Source: Actinomycetota bacterium
Lineage (GTDB): Bacteria; Actinomycetota; Thermoleophilia; Gaiellales; F1-60-MAGs149
DNA length: 64,000 bases
Assembly (NCBI GenBank): GCA_026392355.1
Contig: JAPLCF010000043.1
Span: 62,001-126,000 of the forward strand
Direction of reading: 5' to 3'
The translations under genes were made by a program, and so were the position numbers. Numbering within the stretch: position 1 is the first letter of the stretch; each line of letters opens with the position of its first letter. The notes beneath the pieces were generated by a model. That model was not told where the DNA came from, searched no databases, and was given only the letters and a program-made list of their open reading frames with translations. Positions 10,214 through 19,718 of this stretch are shown piece by piece.

Positions 10214-10479
10214 TGGGCGGTCCCGACCTCTCCAATCCGCTTGGTATGTCCTGGCTTCAGCCGCTGACGGAGGACGAGCGCTCGCGCATCGTCTTCTCTG
10301 AGGCCGGCGAGATGCTGGACGACGGCGACTGGTACGTCGACGCCACGAGCCCGAAGCGCGGCCCCGTGCTCGCGCTCGAGGGCGAGTTCGTGCCCAAGCA
10401 GGGGCTCTACATCCGTCGCTCCAAGGTGGGCGAGGATCTCTGGGGTCGGGTTACGCTTGCCGCCTCCGGCAAGCTCTAA
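10213..10479 (+). CDS. Conserved-looking hypothetical protein, 88 aa
   Basis: Starts at ATG 10213, sharing its A with the TAA of the preceding gene. It has no signal peptide, membrane segment or known motif. Notable parts are PLTEDERSRIVFSEAGEMLDD and YVDATSPKRGPVLALEGEF, giving an alternating charged/hydrophobic pattern of a small soluble globular protein. Codon use resembles the neighbours. Coupling to the upstream acidic protein suggests a shared function, which is unknown. Confidence 0.6.
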   Translation: MGGPDLSNPLGMSWLQPLTEDERSRIVFSEAGEMLDDGDWYVDATSPKRGPVLALEGEFVPKQGLYIRRSKVGEDLWGRVTLAASGKL

Positions 10480-10520
10480 ACCTCAGCTGCGCGAAACCCG
10501 TCGTCAATTCTCAGCCGGCG

Positions 10521-10526
10521 TACGCT
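10521..10526 (+). promoter_or_regulatory. Candidate -10 box of the ABC exporter operon
   Basis: TACGCT, in the 93-base gap before the ABC ATPase gene. Transcription would start near 10533 and give a leader of about 40 bases to the preferred GTG start at 10573. Confidence 0.35.
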
Positions 10527-10572
10527 AGCCTGCGATCAACCCTTGACCGATCGATCAGACGGAGTTCCCCCT

Positions 10573-11334
10573 GTGAGCGCTGAGCCCGAAGCAGCACCCG
10601 TGATGGCAGCCACCGGCGACGTCGTGGTCGCGACCGACCTGACGAAGATCTACGGCGAGGGCGACTCCGAGGTGCGCGCACTCGATGGCGTGTCCGTCTC
10701 GTTCCCCAAGGGACAGCTGGCGGCGGTCATGGGGCCGTCCGGCTCGGGCAAGTCGACGCTGATGCACATCCTCGCCGGTCTGGATCGTCCGACCGGCGGC
10801 AGCGTCCTGGTCGACGGCACGGAGCTCGCGGGCCTCAACGACCAGAAGCTCACGCTCCTGCGCCGCGACAAGATCGGCTTCGTGTTCCAGTTCTTCAACC
10901 TGCTGCCCATGCTCACCGCCAAGGAGAACATCGAGCTGCCCATGAAGATCGCCGGTGCCAAGCCCGATCCGGAGTGGGAGGCCACGCTCGTCGAGGCAAC
11001 CGGGCTCGGCACGCGCCTGACGCACAAGCCGGCCGAGCTGTCGGGCGGCCAGCAGCAGCGCGTCGCCGTGGCACGCGCGCTGCTTTCCAAGCCCGCCGTC
11101 ATCTTCGGCGACGAGCCGACCGGCAACCTCGACTCCAAGACCAGCGGCGAGGTGCTCGACCTGTTGCGCCGCGCGGTCGATGAGTTCGGCCAGACCGTGA
11201 TCATGGTTACGCACGACGCCAGCGCAGCCGCGATCGCCGACCGCGTGCTGTTCCTGCGCGACGGCAAGATCGTGCGCGATGCCGGTCGTCTCTCTGCCGG
11301 CGAGATCCTCGACACGATCAAGACGCTGGAGTAG
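10573..11334 (+). CDS. ABC transporter ATP-binding protein, MacB/LolD type
   Basis: 253 residues from GTG 10573, which has a GGAG site 8 bases upstream; a TTG at 10543 would add ten residues without such a site. It contains Walker A GPSGSGKST, a Q-loop in FVFQFFNLLP, the signature LSGGQQQRVAVARAL, Walker B AVIFGDEPTGNLD and the switch histidine in MVTHD. This profile is that of ATPases that drive MacB-type mechanotransmission or lipoprotein/peptide export rather than import. The permease partner begins 2 bases after the stop. Confidence 0.9.
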   Translation: MSAEPEAAPVMAATGDVVVATDLTKIYGEGDSEVRALDGVSVSFPKGQLAAVMGPSGSGKSTLMHILAGLDRPTGGSVLVDGTELAGLNDQKLTLLRRDKIGFVFQFFNLLPMLTAKENIELPMKIAGAKPDPEWEATLVEATGLGTRLTHKPAELSGGQQQRVAVARALLSKPAVIFGDEPTGNLDSKTSGEVLDLLRRAVDEFGQTVIMVTHDASAAAIADRVLFLRDGKIVRDAGRLSAGEILDTIKTLE

Positions 11335-11336
11335 GC

Positions 11337-13892
11337 GTGCTCGGGCTCGTCCTGCGAGGGCTCGCGACGCGCAAGCTGCGCTCCGCCCTCACCGCTATCG
11401 CGATCCTGCTCGGTGTCACGATGATCTCCGGCACGCTTGTGCTGACGGATCAGATCGACCGTGCCTTCGTGCAGATCTTCCAGGCGGGCAACGCCAAGAT
11501 CGACGTGGTGATCAAGCAGAAGCCGCCGTTCGAGAACGTCCAGACGAGCGTCTATCTCAACGCGACGATCGTGGATCAGGTGCGCAAGGTCGACGGCGTC
11601 AAGACCGCCGATCCCTTCATCCAGACCGAGGGCTACCTGATCGCCAACGGCGAATCGCTCAACTCGACCGGTGGTGCGCCGAGCTTCGTCTTCACCAGTG
11701 TCGCGGAGGACCTCAACCCGTACACCCCGATCGAGGGACGGCTCCCGGAGGCCTCGGGCGAGGTGGCCGTCGCGAAAGAGATCGCCGCGAAGGGTGATGT
11801 CGCCGTCGGCTCGAAGCAGCAGCTCGCCACCCAGGACGGCATCAAGGACGTCACCGTCGTCGGCATCCTCCAGTACGGCAACGGCGATACGTCGCTCGGT
11901 GGCTCGACGACCGTGCTGGCGACCCTCACCGACGTGCAGCAGTGGTGGGCGCTCGAGGGCAAGGCGAGCTACATCTACGTCAAGGCGCAGGACGGCGTCT
12001 CGCAGGGCGAGCTGAAAGACCGCATCCGTTCGGCGCTGCCGCAGCAGGATCTGATCGTCCAGACCGGGCGGGAGGACGCGGACGAGCAGGCGGGTCAGCT
12101 CAACGATCTGATCGGCAAGATCATCCGCTACGCGCTGCTCGCGTTTGCGGGCGTGGCGATCCTCGTCGGCGCGTTCATCATCTACAACACCTTCTCGATC
12201 ACCGTCGCTCAGCGCACCCGCGAGTTCGCGATGCTGCGCACGATCGGCGCGTCGCGTCGCCAGATCCTCGCCAGCGTCATCGGCGAGGCGTTCCTGATTG
12301 GTCTGCTCGCCTCTGTCGCGGGCATCGTGCTTGGCCTCGGGTTGGCGTGGGGACTGGGCAAGCTGTTCGGGGCGATCGGCTTCGGGCTACCGGCCACCGG
12401 GCTGATTCTCTCGTGGCAGACCGTCATCGTGTGTCTGGCGGTCGGCATCGGCATCACGGTGCTGGCTTCGATCTTCCCGGCGCTCCGCGCCACGAAGATC
12501 GCACCGATCGCTGCCCTGCGCGAGGGCGCCACGCTGCCCGTCGGGCGCTTCGCGAAATTCTCGCCCATCATCGCCGTCATCATCGGCGTGCTCGGCATCG
12601 CCGGCATGGCCTACGGGCTGATCAGCAGCGGCAGCACGACAGGGCGGCTGACGACGCTTGCCGGTGGCGCGATCCTGATCTTCCTGGCCGTGGCCATGCT
12701 TTCGCGGTACATCGTTCGTCCGGTCGTGTCCGTGCTCGGCATGCCAATCGGCGCGGTCGCTGGCGGTGTGGGGCGCATCGCCTCAGAGAACGCGGCGCGC
12801 AACCCGGCGCGCACCGCGGTGACGGCGGCGGCGCTGATGATCGGCATCGGCCTCGTCGTGTTCGTAACCATCTTCGTCGGCGGCATCAAGGCGTCGTTCA
12901 CCGGTGCGATTGACTCCTCATTGAAGAGCGAGATCACCGTCAGCGCCCGCGGCTTCGGTGGCACGATCCCCGCTGCCGTGCTGCCGGCGGTACAGGGCGT
13001 CGAGGGCGTGCAGACGGCCTCGCCCGTCGGCGGCACCGCGGTGCAGATCGGCAACGGCGGCTACGCGCTGATCGGTATCGACCCGACCACGCTGCCCGAT
13101 GTCTACGCCTTCGACTGGACCGACGGCTCCGACGCGCTGCTCGGCACGCTCGGCACCGACAAGGCGCTCGTCGAGAGCAAGATCGCGGAAGAGCTCAAGG
13201 TCAAGCCGGGCGGCACGATCGACGTCCTCTCGATCAGCGGCGCCAAGGCCACGTTCACCGTCGTGGGCACCTATACCGACCCGACGATCCTCAACGGCAT
13301 CGTGGTGGACCAGCCGGCCTTGAAGCCGCTGCTGCAGTCGAACGCCACCGGGCTCAACACGATCTTTGTGCGCGTCGCCGACGGTACGAGCGTCGAGACG
13401 GTGCAGGCGGGCGTCGACGAGGCGCTCAAGCAGTTCCCGACCGCCCAGGTGCAGTCGAACCAGGAACAGAAGGACCAGGCCGCCTCGGGCGTCAACACGA
13501 TCCTCGTGATCTTCTACGCGCTCCTCGCGCTCAGCGTCGTGATCTCGCTGTTCGGCATTGTCAACACGCTGGTGCTGTCGATCTTCGAACGCACTCGCGA
13601 GATCGGCATGCTGCGCGCCGTCGGCACCACCCGGCGTCAGCTGCGCGCGATGATCCGCTGGGAGGCCGTGATCACCTCGATCATCGGCGGTGTGCTCGGT
13701 GTGCTGCTCGGCATCCTCTTCGGCTGGGCCGTCTGCAAGGGCCTCGAGAGCGACGGGCTCGTCTTCGTCTTCCCGACGAGCCAGATCATCATCTTCCTCG
13801 TGCTGTCGATCGTGGCTGGCGTACTCGCCGCGATTCTGCCGGCGCGCCGAGCGGCGAAGCTCGACGTGCTGGCGGCGCTGTCGTACGAATAG
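11337..13892 (+). CDS. FtsX/MacB-like ABC permease, duplicated form
   Basis: 851 residues from GTG 11337, directly after the ATPase gene. Architecture: an N-terminal membrane helix, a periplasmic-core-like soluble domain to about residue 255, three membrane segments with the FtsX pattern (TFSITVAQRTREFAMLRTIGASRRQ), a further membrane pair, a second soluble domain (about 520-700) and a final three-helix FtsX domain (SIFERTREIGMLRAVG). The two REFAMLR/REIGMLR motifs are the coupling helices. This double-core layout is common in actinobacterial exporters. The cargo is unknown. Confidence 0.9.
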   Translation: MLGLVLRGLATRKLRSALTAIAILLGVTMISGTLVLTDQIDRAFVQIFQAGNAKIDVVIKQKPPFENVQTSVYLNATIVDQVRKVDGVKTADPFIQTEGYLIANGESLNSTGGAPSFVFTSVAEDLNPYTPIEGRLPEASGEVAVAKEIAAKGDVAVGSKQQLATQDGIKDVTVVGILQYGNGDTSLGGSTTVLATLTDVQQWWALEGKASYIYVKAQDGVSQGELKDRIRSALPQQDLIVQTGREDADEQAGQLNDLIGKIIRYALLAFAGVAILVGAFIIYNTFSITVAQRTREFAMLRTIGASRRQILASVIGEAFLIGLLASVAGIVLGLGLAWGLGKLFGAIGFGLPATGLILSWQTVIVCLAVGIGITVLASIFPALRATKIAPIAALREGATLPVGRFAKFSPIIAVIIGVLGIAGMAYGLISSGSTTGRLTTLAGGAILIFLAVAMLSRYIVRPVVSVLGMPIGAVAGGVGRIASENAARNPARTAVTAAALMIGIGLVVFVTIFVGGIKASFTGAIDSSLKSEITVSARGFGGTIPAAVLPAVQGVEGVQTASPVGGTAVQIGNGGYALIGIDPTTLPDVYAFDWTDGSDALLGTLGTDKALVESKIAEELKVKPGGTIDVLSISGAKATFTVVGTYTDPTILNGIVVDQPALKPLLQSNATGLNTIFVRVADGTSVETVQAGVDEALKQFPTAQVQSNQEQKDQAASGVNTILVIFYALLALSVVISLFGIVNTLVLSIFERTREIGMLRAVGTTRRQLRAMIRWEAVITSIIGGVLGVLLGILFGWAVCKGLESDGLVFVFPTSQIIIFLVLSIVAGVLAAILPARRAAKLDVLAALSYE

Positions 13893-13978
13893 GGGTCGAT
13901 GCCCGATGATGTCGCGGGCATGCAGCACCTCATCGTCACCGCCGCACGACCCTGCACGGCGGTGATCTGGATGGGCAC

Positions 13979-14887
13979 ATGCTGACCGCGCTGCTCTGGG
14001 GCGGCTCGTTCGCCGCCGGTATCGCGTGGCAGTGGCGCTCGCCGCACACTGCCGCACCGTGGAACAAGCGGATCTTCAACTTCTACTTCCACTTCTTCGC
14101 GCCCGTGGTCGTCCTGTTCGCCTACACCGTGGTGCCGGCGGATGCGACGACGCTGATCGGCCTCGGTGCCGTGATCCTCGCTTCGTACATCGTGCTTGCG
14201 ATCGGCCTCATCTACGCCCGGATGGCGGCTCGCGATCGCGGTGAGCAGGGCGTCCTTGCGCTTGGCAGCGGCTTCACCAATACGGTCACGCTTGGCTACC
14301 CGGTGATCAACGCTGTCTTCGGCCCCGCCGGACTCGCGCTGCAGGTGCTGTTCGCGCAGTTCATGTACCTAATCCCCATCGTCTCTGTGTCGACGACGAT
14401 CGCCGCGCACTACGGCAACGGCACCCGCCCGCGCGGCTGGGGCGGCATCATCCGCCAGATCATCAACGTGCCGCTGGTCTTCGCGGTGATCGCCGTGGCG
14501 ATCCGTGTGGCGGGCTTCGATATCGAGCCGTACGTGACGCGCCCGACCGACTGGGTCGTCTTCCTGATGGGTCCGATCGGCTTCCTCGAGCTCGGCCTGG
14601 CCCTGCCGCTCGACCGCATCTCCCACGACATCCACGACATCTGGCGCGCAGCAGGCCCGATCTTCCTGCGTCTCGCGATTGCCCCGGCGATCCTCTTCGT
14701 CATCCACCTCGCCATCCGCGTGGATATTCCGACCGTCTACTACCTGTCGATCGCGATGCCCGCCGCCTTCCACACGCTGATTCTCGCGCGCGTCTACGGC
14801 CTGCCCGGACCGATGATGCGCCTGATCGTCGTGATCTCGAGCCTGATCATGATCGGCGCGATCTTCGTCGGGCTGTCGTTCTTCTAA
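13979..14887 (+). CDS. AEC-family permease (auxin efflux carrier-like)
   Basis: 302 residues with about ten hydrophobic segments. The central ALGSGFTNTVTLGYPVINAVFG is the characteristic AEC stretch, with the small-residue helix used in the substrate path. Bacterial members export or import organic acids such as malate or malonate; the substrate here cannot be told. ATG 13979 gives the first membrane helix at once; no clear Shine-Dalgarno sequence precedes it. It converges on the class II aldolase gene with a 45-base gap. Confidence 0.8.
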   Translation: MLTALLWGGSFAAGIAWQWRSPHTAAPWNKRIFNFYFHFFAPVVVLFAYTVVPADATTLIGLGAVILASYIVLAIGLIYARMAARDRGEQGVLALGSGFTNTVTLGYPVINAVFGPAGLALQVLFAQFMYLIPIVSVSTTIAAHYGNGTRPRGWGGIIRQIINVPLVFAVIAVAIRVAGFDIEPYVTRPTDWVVFLMGPIGFLELGLALPLDRISHDIHDIWRAAGPIFLRLAIAPAILFVIHLAIRVDIPTVYYLSIAMPAAFHTLILARVYGLPGPMMRLIVVISSLIMIGAIFVGLSFF

Positions 14888-14932
14888 GTTCTGCGGGTTA
14901 TCAGTCGCCGCCGCTGGCTGGCGCGCTCGTCG

Positions 14933-16006
14933 CTACGACATGGGGATCTGCCGCAGGATGTGCGGCTCGACCCGGTCGAAGATCTCCTCGAGCGACTCGC
15001 CCGTGATCGTCAGGCCGTGGTTCTTGAGGCCGATGATCGCGTGGGCCGGGTCGGGCTGGACGCGCACGAGATCGGCGACGGCGTCGGCCAGCTCGGCCGT
15101 ACCGCACGGGTAGTTGATCTCGGTGGCGTCCACGCCCTCGACCCACGCGTGCACGTGGATGATCGCGCCGACGCTCGGGTGCTCGCGGTAGATCTTGAAG
15201 TGCTCGATCGCGTCGACGGACACGCGGCGGGGCTCGATGCCCGGCGGGACCGACATAACCATCGCCTGGGCGGCGGCGTCGTAGTCGGTGACCAGCAGCA
15301 TGTCGCGACCGATCTCCTGCAGATTCGACTTGTCGACACCCGAGGCGCTCATCCAGAAGCGGTCAGCATCCTTGCGGGCCGACAGGTTGCCGTAGGACAG
15401 GCCGCCAATCGAGTACAGGCGCATGACGTGCTCGAGGTCGCGCTTCTCGAGGTAGTCCTGGATCGGGAACGGGGCGGGCAACAGGTCGAGCGCGTCGAGG
15501 CGCTGGCCGGCGGCCGTCAGGCTCTCCGTTACCTCGTCGCCGTCCCACAGCTCGGCCTCGAGGTCGGGGTTCCAGATGTTGTCGATCACGAGGTGGCTCT
15601 CGGCCAGCGGCGCGAGACGCTCGGCGACGTTTGCGTAGAACGCGTCGGTGCCGTCGTCGGTGATCGCGTAGTTACCCTGCTCCATCGTGCCGAAGCGTGC
15701 CTCGGTGCCCGGCACAACACGCACGGAGACGTTCGAGAGAGCGCGAACCAGGACGGGGTAGTAGTCGCTGATCGCCTCCTTGAAGTCGGCCGGCGGCGCG
15801 GCGCCCTCGTAGATCGCGGCGCAGAACGTCGTCTTGTTCTCGCGGCGGTACGGGCGCACGTTGTCGCGGTTGACGAAGTTACAGACGAGATTCGCCGTGG
15901 CGAGATCATCCGTCCGCTCGTACCCGCGGGCCGTCAGGGCGGCGCTGAGCCGGTCGGCGAAGGACGAAAGGGTGTCGGAGACCTCTCCGTGGAAAGCAAA
16001 TCGCAT
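14933..16006 (-). CDS. Class II aldolase/adducin-domain protein with N-terminal extension
   Basis: 357 residues. The C-terminal two-thirds is a class II aldolase/adducin domain: GNLSARKD.DRFWMSASGVDK for substrate and phosphate binding, HVHAW for zinc ligands and GLKNHGLTITG for the third histidine. In the family this fold does retro-aldol cleavage or epimerisation of sugar phosphates. The first 140 residues (with FVNRDNVRPYRRENKTTF) are an extra domain absent from fuculose- or ribulose-phosphate aldolases. The true reaction is unknown. It is transcribed divergently from the helicase gene. Confidence 0.75.
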   Translation of the reverse strand: MRFAFHGEVSDTLSSFADRLSAALTARGYERTDDLATANLVCNFVNRDNVRPYRRENKTTFCAAIYEGAAPPADFKEAISDYYPVLVRALSNVSVRVVPGTEARFGTMEQGNYAITDDGTDAFYANVAERLAPLAESHLVIDNIWNPDLEAELWDGDEVTESLTAAGQRLDALDLLPAPFPIQDYLEKRDLEHVMRLYSIGGLSYGNLSARKDADRFWMSASGVDKSNLQEIGRDMLLVTDYDAAAQAMVMSVPPGIEPRRVSVDAIEHFKIYREHPSVGAIIHVHAWVEGVDATEINYPCGTAELADAVADLVRVQPDPAHAIIGLKNHGLTITGESLEEIFDRVEPHILRQIPMS

Positions 16007-16049
16007 GTGCTGAGGGTAGCACTCGGTGTGATGCGGAGTACCGCCAGTT

Positions 16050-16065
16050 CCGCTTTATGAAGCGG
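16050..16065. promoter_or_regulatory. Inverted repeat in the aldolase-helicase divergent gap
   Basis: CCGCTT-TATG-AAGCGG, a perfect 6-bp stem with a four-base centre in the divergent promoter region. It could be an operator for either gene. No regulator is suggested by the neighbours. Confidence 0.35.
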
Positions 16066-16083
16066 TGTTGCGGGCGTCTGCGC

Positions 16084-16089
16084 TACAGT
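16084..16089 (+). promoter_or_regulatory. Candidate -10 box of the helicase gene
   Basis: TACAGT about 94 bases before ATG 16183. It would give a leader of roughly 85 bases, the longest in this window. No clear -35 is seen. Confidence 0.3.
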
Positions 16090-16182
16090 TCACGTCAGTT
16101 CGGTGCCGTCGGGCACTGAGGATCCGCGATCCAGCAGCCGACCACAGGTCGTGCCAGCGCTGGAGGGCGGTTGGAGGCTTGG

Positions 16183-19100
16183 ATGCTCGAAGCCGGTGAT
16201 GCGGCGATCAGCGCAGAGTTCGTGGATACGACGGGGAGCCCGTCGTTCGACGACGTGCAGCGTTGGATCGGTGAGCGCATCGTCGCTGAGGGCGAGCCCG
16301 TCGAGCTGCGCCGCGGCTCGGTCTGGGCCGGTGCCTATGTCGACGCCGTCGAGGAGATGGCCGCGGGGCTGAAGGCACCGTCGCCGGAGTATCGCCGTCG
16401 CTACGCGCTGCCGCTGGGCCTCGAGCGCATGCTCGGCCCCGACGAGCCGCACCTCGCCTCTGGCCTCGCGCTGCGTGCCCATCAAGTTGACGCCTTGGCG
16501 GGCATGCTCGCTGCCGTCATCGGCGACTACGAACGCCAAGAGGCCGATGACGCCGCCGAGGCCGACCTTGAGGACGACGCGCCGCGGTTGGCCGATGAGT
16601 CGCAGGCCGTCGTGGGCGATACCGGCGGCGACGACGATGCCGAAGACGAAGAGCTGGTCTTTGAAGACGACGATGAGAGCGAGGCCGTCGAGCTGCCGCC
16701 GCTGATTGACGACGAGCCGGTCGCGCGTGTGGTGCTGGCCGGCGTTGATGAGGACGAGGACGACGACGAGGACGAGGACGACGAGGACGCTACGGGCGAG
16801 CACGAAGCTGCCGACCCCGGCGCCGTCCGTCGTTACCGCTTCAAGCACCCGACCGCATCCGGCAAGACCGTCGCCGCCGCTGCGTTCGTCGACGCCGCGC
16901 GCATCACCGGCGTGCTGATCCTCACGCACCGTCGCCTGCTCGTCGACCAGTTCAAGCGCGACCTCAAGGAGCAGGGCTACGGGCATCGCATCAAGGAGCC
17001 CGTGCTCGGCGTCGCGCGCCCACCGGTCGTGCCGCCGATCTCGATCGAGACCTACGCGTGGTTCATCAAGAACGCCGATCGCCTGAGCCGCGATACCTAT
17101 GGCGTGATTCTCTGCGACGAGGCCCACACAGCGCTCGGCGACCGCACCTCGGCCGCGATCCGTCGTCTCGATACGCCGACCTACATCGGCATGACGGCCA
17201 CCGACGAGCTGTTGCAGAAGCACGTCGGCGACGTGTTCCCGGCCGAGATCGCCGACTTCCCGCTCGGTGAGGCCGTGCTCTCCGGCGTGGTCGCACCGTT
17301 GCGCGCCGTGCGTGTGCCGCCGGGCGCCTCGCTCAAGCGCGTGCGCCTCGTGGGCGGCGACTACGACCAGCAGGAGCTTGCCGACGCGCTCGACCACGAC
17401 GCCGTCAACATGGCTGCCGCGATGTACTACCTCGACATGTTCGGCCAGCGGCCGGGCATCGTCTACGCCGCGGGTGTCGACCACGCGGGCCGTGTCGCCG
17501 CATCGATGCGCGCGATTGGCCTCAAGGCCGAGGCGGTCTCCGGCCGTACGCCGCCGCGCGAGCTGGCCGAGACGCTTGCCGCCTACGAGCGCGGTGACGT
17601 CAACGTGCTCGTCAACGCGCAGCTGCTCGCGGAGGGCTGGAACGCGCCGCGCGCCACCGTCTGCATGCACCTAGCGCCGACCGCGAGCCGCCGCGTGTAC
17701 CAGCAGCGCGTCGGCCGCGTCATGCGCCTGCACCGCCGCAAGGAATCGGGCGTTGTCGTCGACTTCGCTGAGGCCGCTGCGCCGCATACCGACCGCACGA
17801 TCACGCTGCACTCGCTGCTCGACGTCGATACGTTCCAGCCGGGCGCGCTCGTGACGCCGCGGCCGCCGCGCGTGCGCCGCCGCTGGCGTCGCCTGCCGAA
17901 GGCGCTCGTGCGCGAGGCGCCGTGGGTCGTGCCCGTCACGCCCGACCCCCTTCGCCGCGCCCAGGTGATCCGCGACAACTGGAAGACCGTCGCCGTCGAC
18001 CGCCTGCCTCTTGACGAGCAAGAGCTCTGGGCTGCCCACGCCGCCGAGCGTGCGCAGCCGAAGGATCTCGAGAAGCTGGCCCGCGTGCTCGTCGCCGTGC
18101 CGCGCGAGGCCCGCATGGTGTTCTTCGCCAAGTGCGCGGCCGAAAATCGTCACCGCCAGCTGCGCCTTGAGGCGCTGCGTGATCTCGCCCAAAGCGGCCC
18201 GGGCACCAATCTGTTCGAGCAGGCCGTCCGTCTCGTCGAGCGCGCCCCCACCTGGCGGCAAGATCGCCAGCAGGGTGCCCGCACGCTGTTGCTCGCCCTC
18301 GGCGATGGCTTCGGCGAGGCCTCGGACCATTACGTCACCGCGTGGGCCTGGCGTCTCGCAGGCGCTTCGCACGACGCGCAGCAGCGTCGCGTCACCACCG
18401 CGCTCGAAAACGGCCGCGACCTCGTGCGCAGCCTCGCCGGCAAAACCGGGGAGGAAGCGCGGGCGCAGGCCAAGGCGGTCGTCGCCATCGCCGAGGAGCA
18501 GCCGCTCGATGTCGGTGCTGCGATTCTCGCTTGCGTGCGCACCACCGACCCGTCGGCCGAGCGCGTGCTCGACGATGCCAGCATCCGCATGTCGGCCGAC
18601 CCGCGCGCGCTCGCCGCGGCACTTGGCTCGAACGTTCCGCTGCCACGGGGCGTCAAGCGCCCGACACGTTCGCGCGTGACCGCCGCGGCGCTGTCTGGCT
18701 CGGCGCTACCGTCGGCGATTGGCGCGCTGCCCAACGAGGCCGCGCACGAGGAGCCCAAGAAGCGCCGTCGCCGTCGTCGCAAGAAGAAGGGCAACGGCGA
18801 GGTGCAGGTCGACGAGAGCGGCGAGGTGACCGTCGTCGATGAGGCCGGTACCGCGGAGCAGCCAAGCACGGAAGATCAGCCCGTCGCGGACGAGCAGTCC
18901 GTCGACGCGCCGAGCGAGCAGGCCGACGAGCCCAAGCCGAAGAAGCGCACGCGGCGCAAGAAGGCCGTTGAGGAGACGCCGGCCGACGAGTCCGCGCTCG
19001 AGGACGTCGCTGTGGCAGCGCCCGTAGAGGACGCAGGCGCGGAGGAGTCCACCGCTGAGGCCGCGCCGAAGCCCAAGCGCCGCCGCAAAGCCAAGCCGAA

Positions 19101-19374
19101 GGCCGATGACGTCGCGGTCGAGGAGCCGGTCGTCGTGGAACCGGCCGAGCCGGTCGTGGAATTCACCGCCTCAGGCATGCGCCGCGTCGTGATCGATGAC
19201 GCCGACGACGCCACGTTCTCGACCGATGGTCTCGCGCCCAAGCGTGGCCGCGGCCGCAGCAAGCCAAAGCCGCGTTCCAAGCCCAAGCCGAAGGCCGCGC
19301 CGCAGTCGAACGCCGAGCAGTCCACCGTCGAGGCGCCCGCACCGGTTGAGCCGGCCGAGATCCCCGAGTGGTAG
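16183..19374 (+). CDS. SF2 DEAD/DEAH-type helicase with long charged tail
   Basis: 1,063 residues from ATG 16183 (GGAGG five bases upstream; a TTG four codons earlier is less likely). Order: a ~100-residue N-terminal part, an acidic low-complexity insert (about 110-215, nearly all D, E, A), then a helicase core. The core has Walker A as HPTASGKTVAAAAF, motif II LCDEAHTALG, motif III GMTAT, and a C-terminal lobe with VLVNAQLLAEGWNAPRATV and QQRVGRVMRLHRR. After a helical middle come about 250 residues of alternating acidic and Arg/Lys-rich blocks (for example KKRRRRRRKKKG). Such tails bind RNA or scaffold partners in RNase E-like proteins. Whether it acts on DNA or RNA is unknown. Confidence 0.8.
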   Translation: MLEAGDAAISAEFVDTTGSPSFDDVQRWIGERIVAEGEPVELRRGSVWAGAYVDAVEEMAAGLKAPSPEYRRRYALPLGLERMLGPDEPHLASGLALRAHQVDALAGMLAAVIGDYERQEADDAAEADLEDDAPRLADESQAVVGDTGGDDDAEDEELVFEDDDESEAVELPPLIDDEPVARVVLAGVDEDEDDDEDEDDEDATGEHEAADPGAVRRYRFKHPTASGKTVAAAAFVDAARITGVLILTHRRLLVDQFKRDLKEQGYGHRIKEPVLGVARPPVVPPISIETYAWFIKNADRLSRDTYGVILCDEAHTALGDRTSAAIRRLDTPTYIGMTATDELLQKHVGDVFPAEIADFPLGEAVLSGVVAPLRAVRVPPGASLKRVRLVGGDYDQQELADALDHDAVNMAAAMYYLDMFGQRPGIVYAAGVDHAGRVAASMRAIGLKAEAVSGRTPPRELAETLAAYERGDVNVLVNAQLLAEGWNAPRATVCMHLAPTASRRVYQQRVGRVMRLHRRKESGVVVDFAEAAAPHTDRTITLHSLLDVDTFQPGALVTPRPPRVRRRWRRLPKALVREAPWVVPVTPDPLRRAQVIRDNWKTVAVDRLPLDEQELWAAHAAERAQPKDLEKLARVLVAVPREARMVFFAKCAAENRHRQLRLEALRDLAQSGPGTNLFEQAVRLVERAPTWRQDRQQGARTLLLALGDGFGEASDHYVTAWAWRLAGASHDAQQRRVTTALENGRDLVRSLAGKTGEEARAQAKAVVAIAEEQPLDVGAAILACVRTTDPSAERVLDDASIRMSADPRALAAALGSNVPLPRGVKRPTRSRVTAAALSGSALPSAIGALPNEAAHEEPKKRRRRRRKKKGNGEVQVDESGEVTVVDEAGTAEQPSTEDQPVADEQSVDAPSEQADEPKPKKRTRRKKAVEETPADESALEDVAVAAPVEDAGAEESTAEAAPKPKRRRKAKPKADDVAVEEPVVVEPAEPVVEFTASGMRRVVIDDADDATFSTDGLAPKRGRGRSKPKPRSKPKPKAAPQSNAEQSTVEAPAPVEPAEIPEW

Positions 19375-19420
19375 TACCAGCCGTGCGGCACGCCGTCAGG
19401 CGCAGCCGCTCGGCACCCGC

Positions 19421-19639
19421 CTACTTGTAGCGGTAGGTGATGCGCCCGCGGGTGAGGTCGTACGGGCTGAGCTCGACCTTCACGCGGTCGCCAGGCAGGA
19501 TGCGGATGTAATGGCGTCGCATGCGGCCGGAGATGTGGCCGAGCACCTCATGCCCGTTATCGAGCATGACGCGGAACATGGTGTTCGGAAGCGATTCCGT
19601 CACCTCGCCCTCGACTTCGATCTTCTCTTCCTTCGTCAC
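19421..19639 (-). CDS. infA: Translation initiation factor IF-1
   Basis: With the GTG start at 19639 (GGAG five bases upstream) the product is 72 residues, exactly the usual IF-1 length; a TTG at 19666 would add nine residues. The OB-fold signatures are clear: [37 protein letters not shown] and [25 protein letters not shown]-1 binds the 30S A site during initiation. It is not linked to rpmJ, rpsM or rpsK here, unlike the usual ribosomal-protein context, and is divergent from the aminopeptidase gene. Confidence 0.95.
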   Translation of the reverse strand: MTKEEKIEVEGEVTESLPNTMFRVMLDNGHEVLGHISGRMRRHYIRILPGDRVKVELSPYDLTRGRITYRYK

Positions 19640-19705
19640 CTTAACTCCGTCATTGACTTCGCTCAATGGTACTGGAGTCGTCAGAGAAGCGACCCCGCCA
19701 GCCTG

Positions 19706-19711
19706 TAACGT
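19706..19711 (+). promoter_or_regulatory. -10 box, leaderless start of the M29 peptidase
   Basis: TAACGT ends 7 bases before ATG 19719. A start site that close implies an mRNA that begins at or next to the start codon. Confidence 0.45.
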
Positions 19712-19718
19712 CCGCTGT

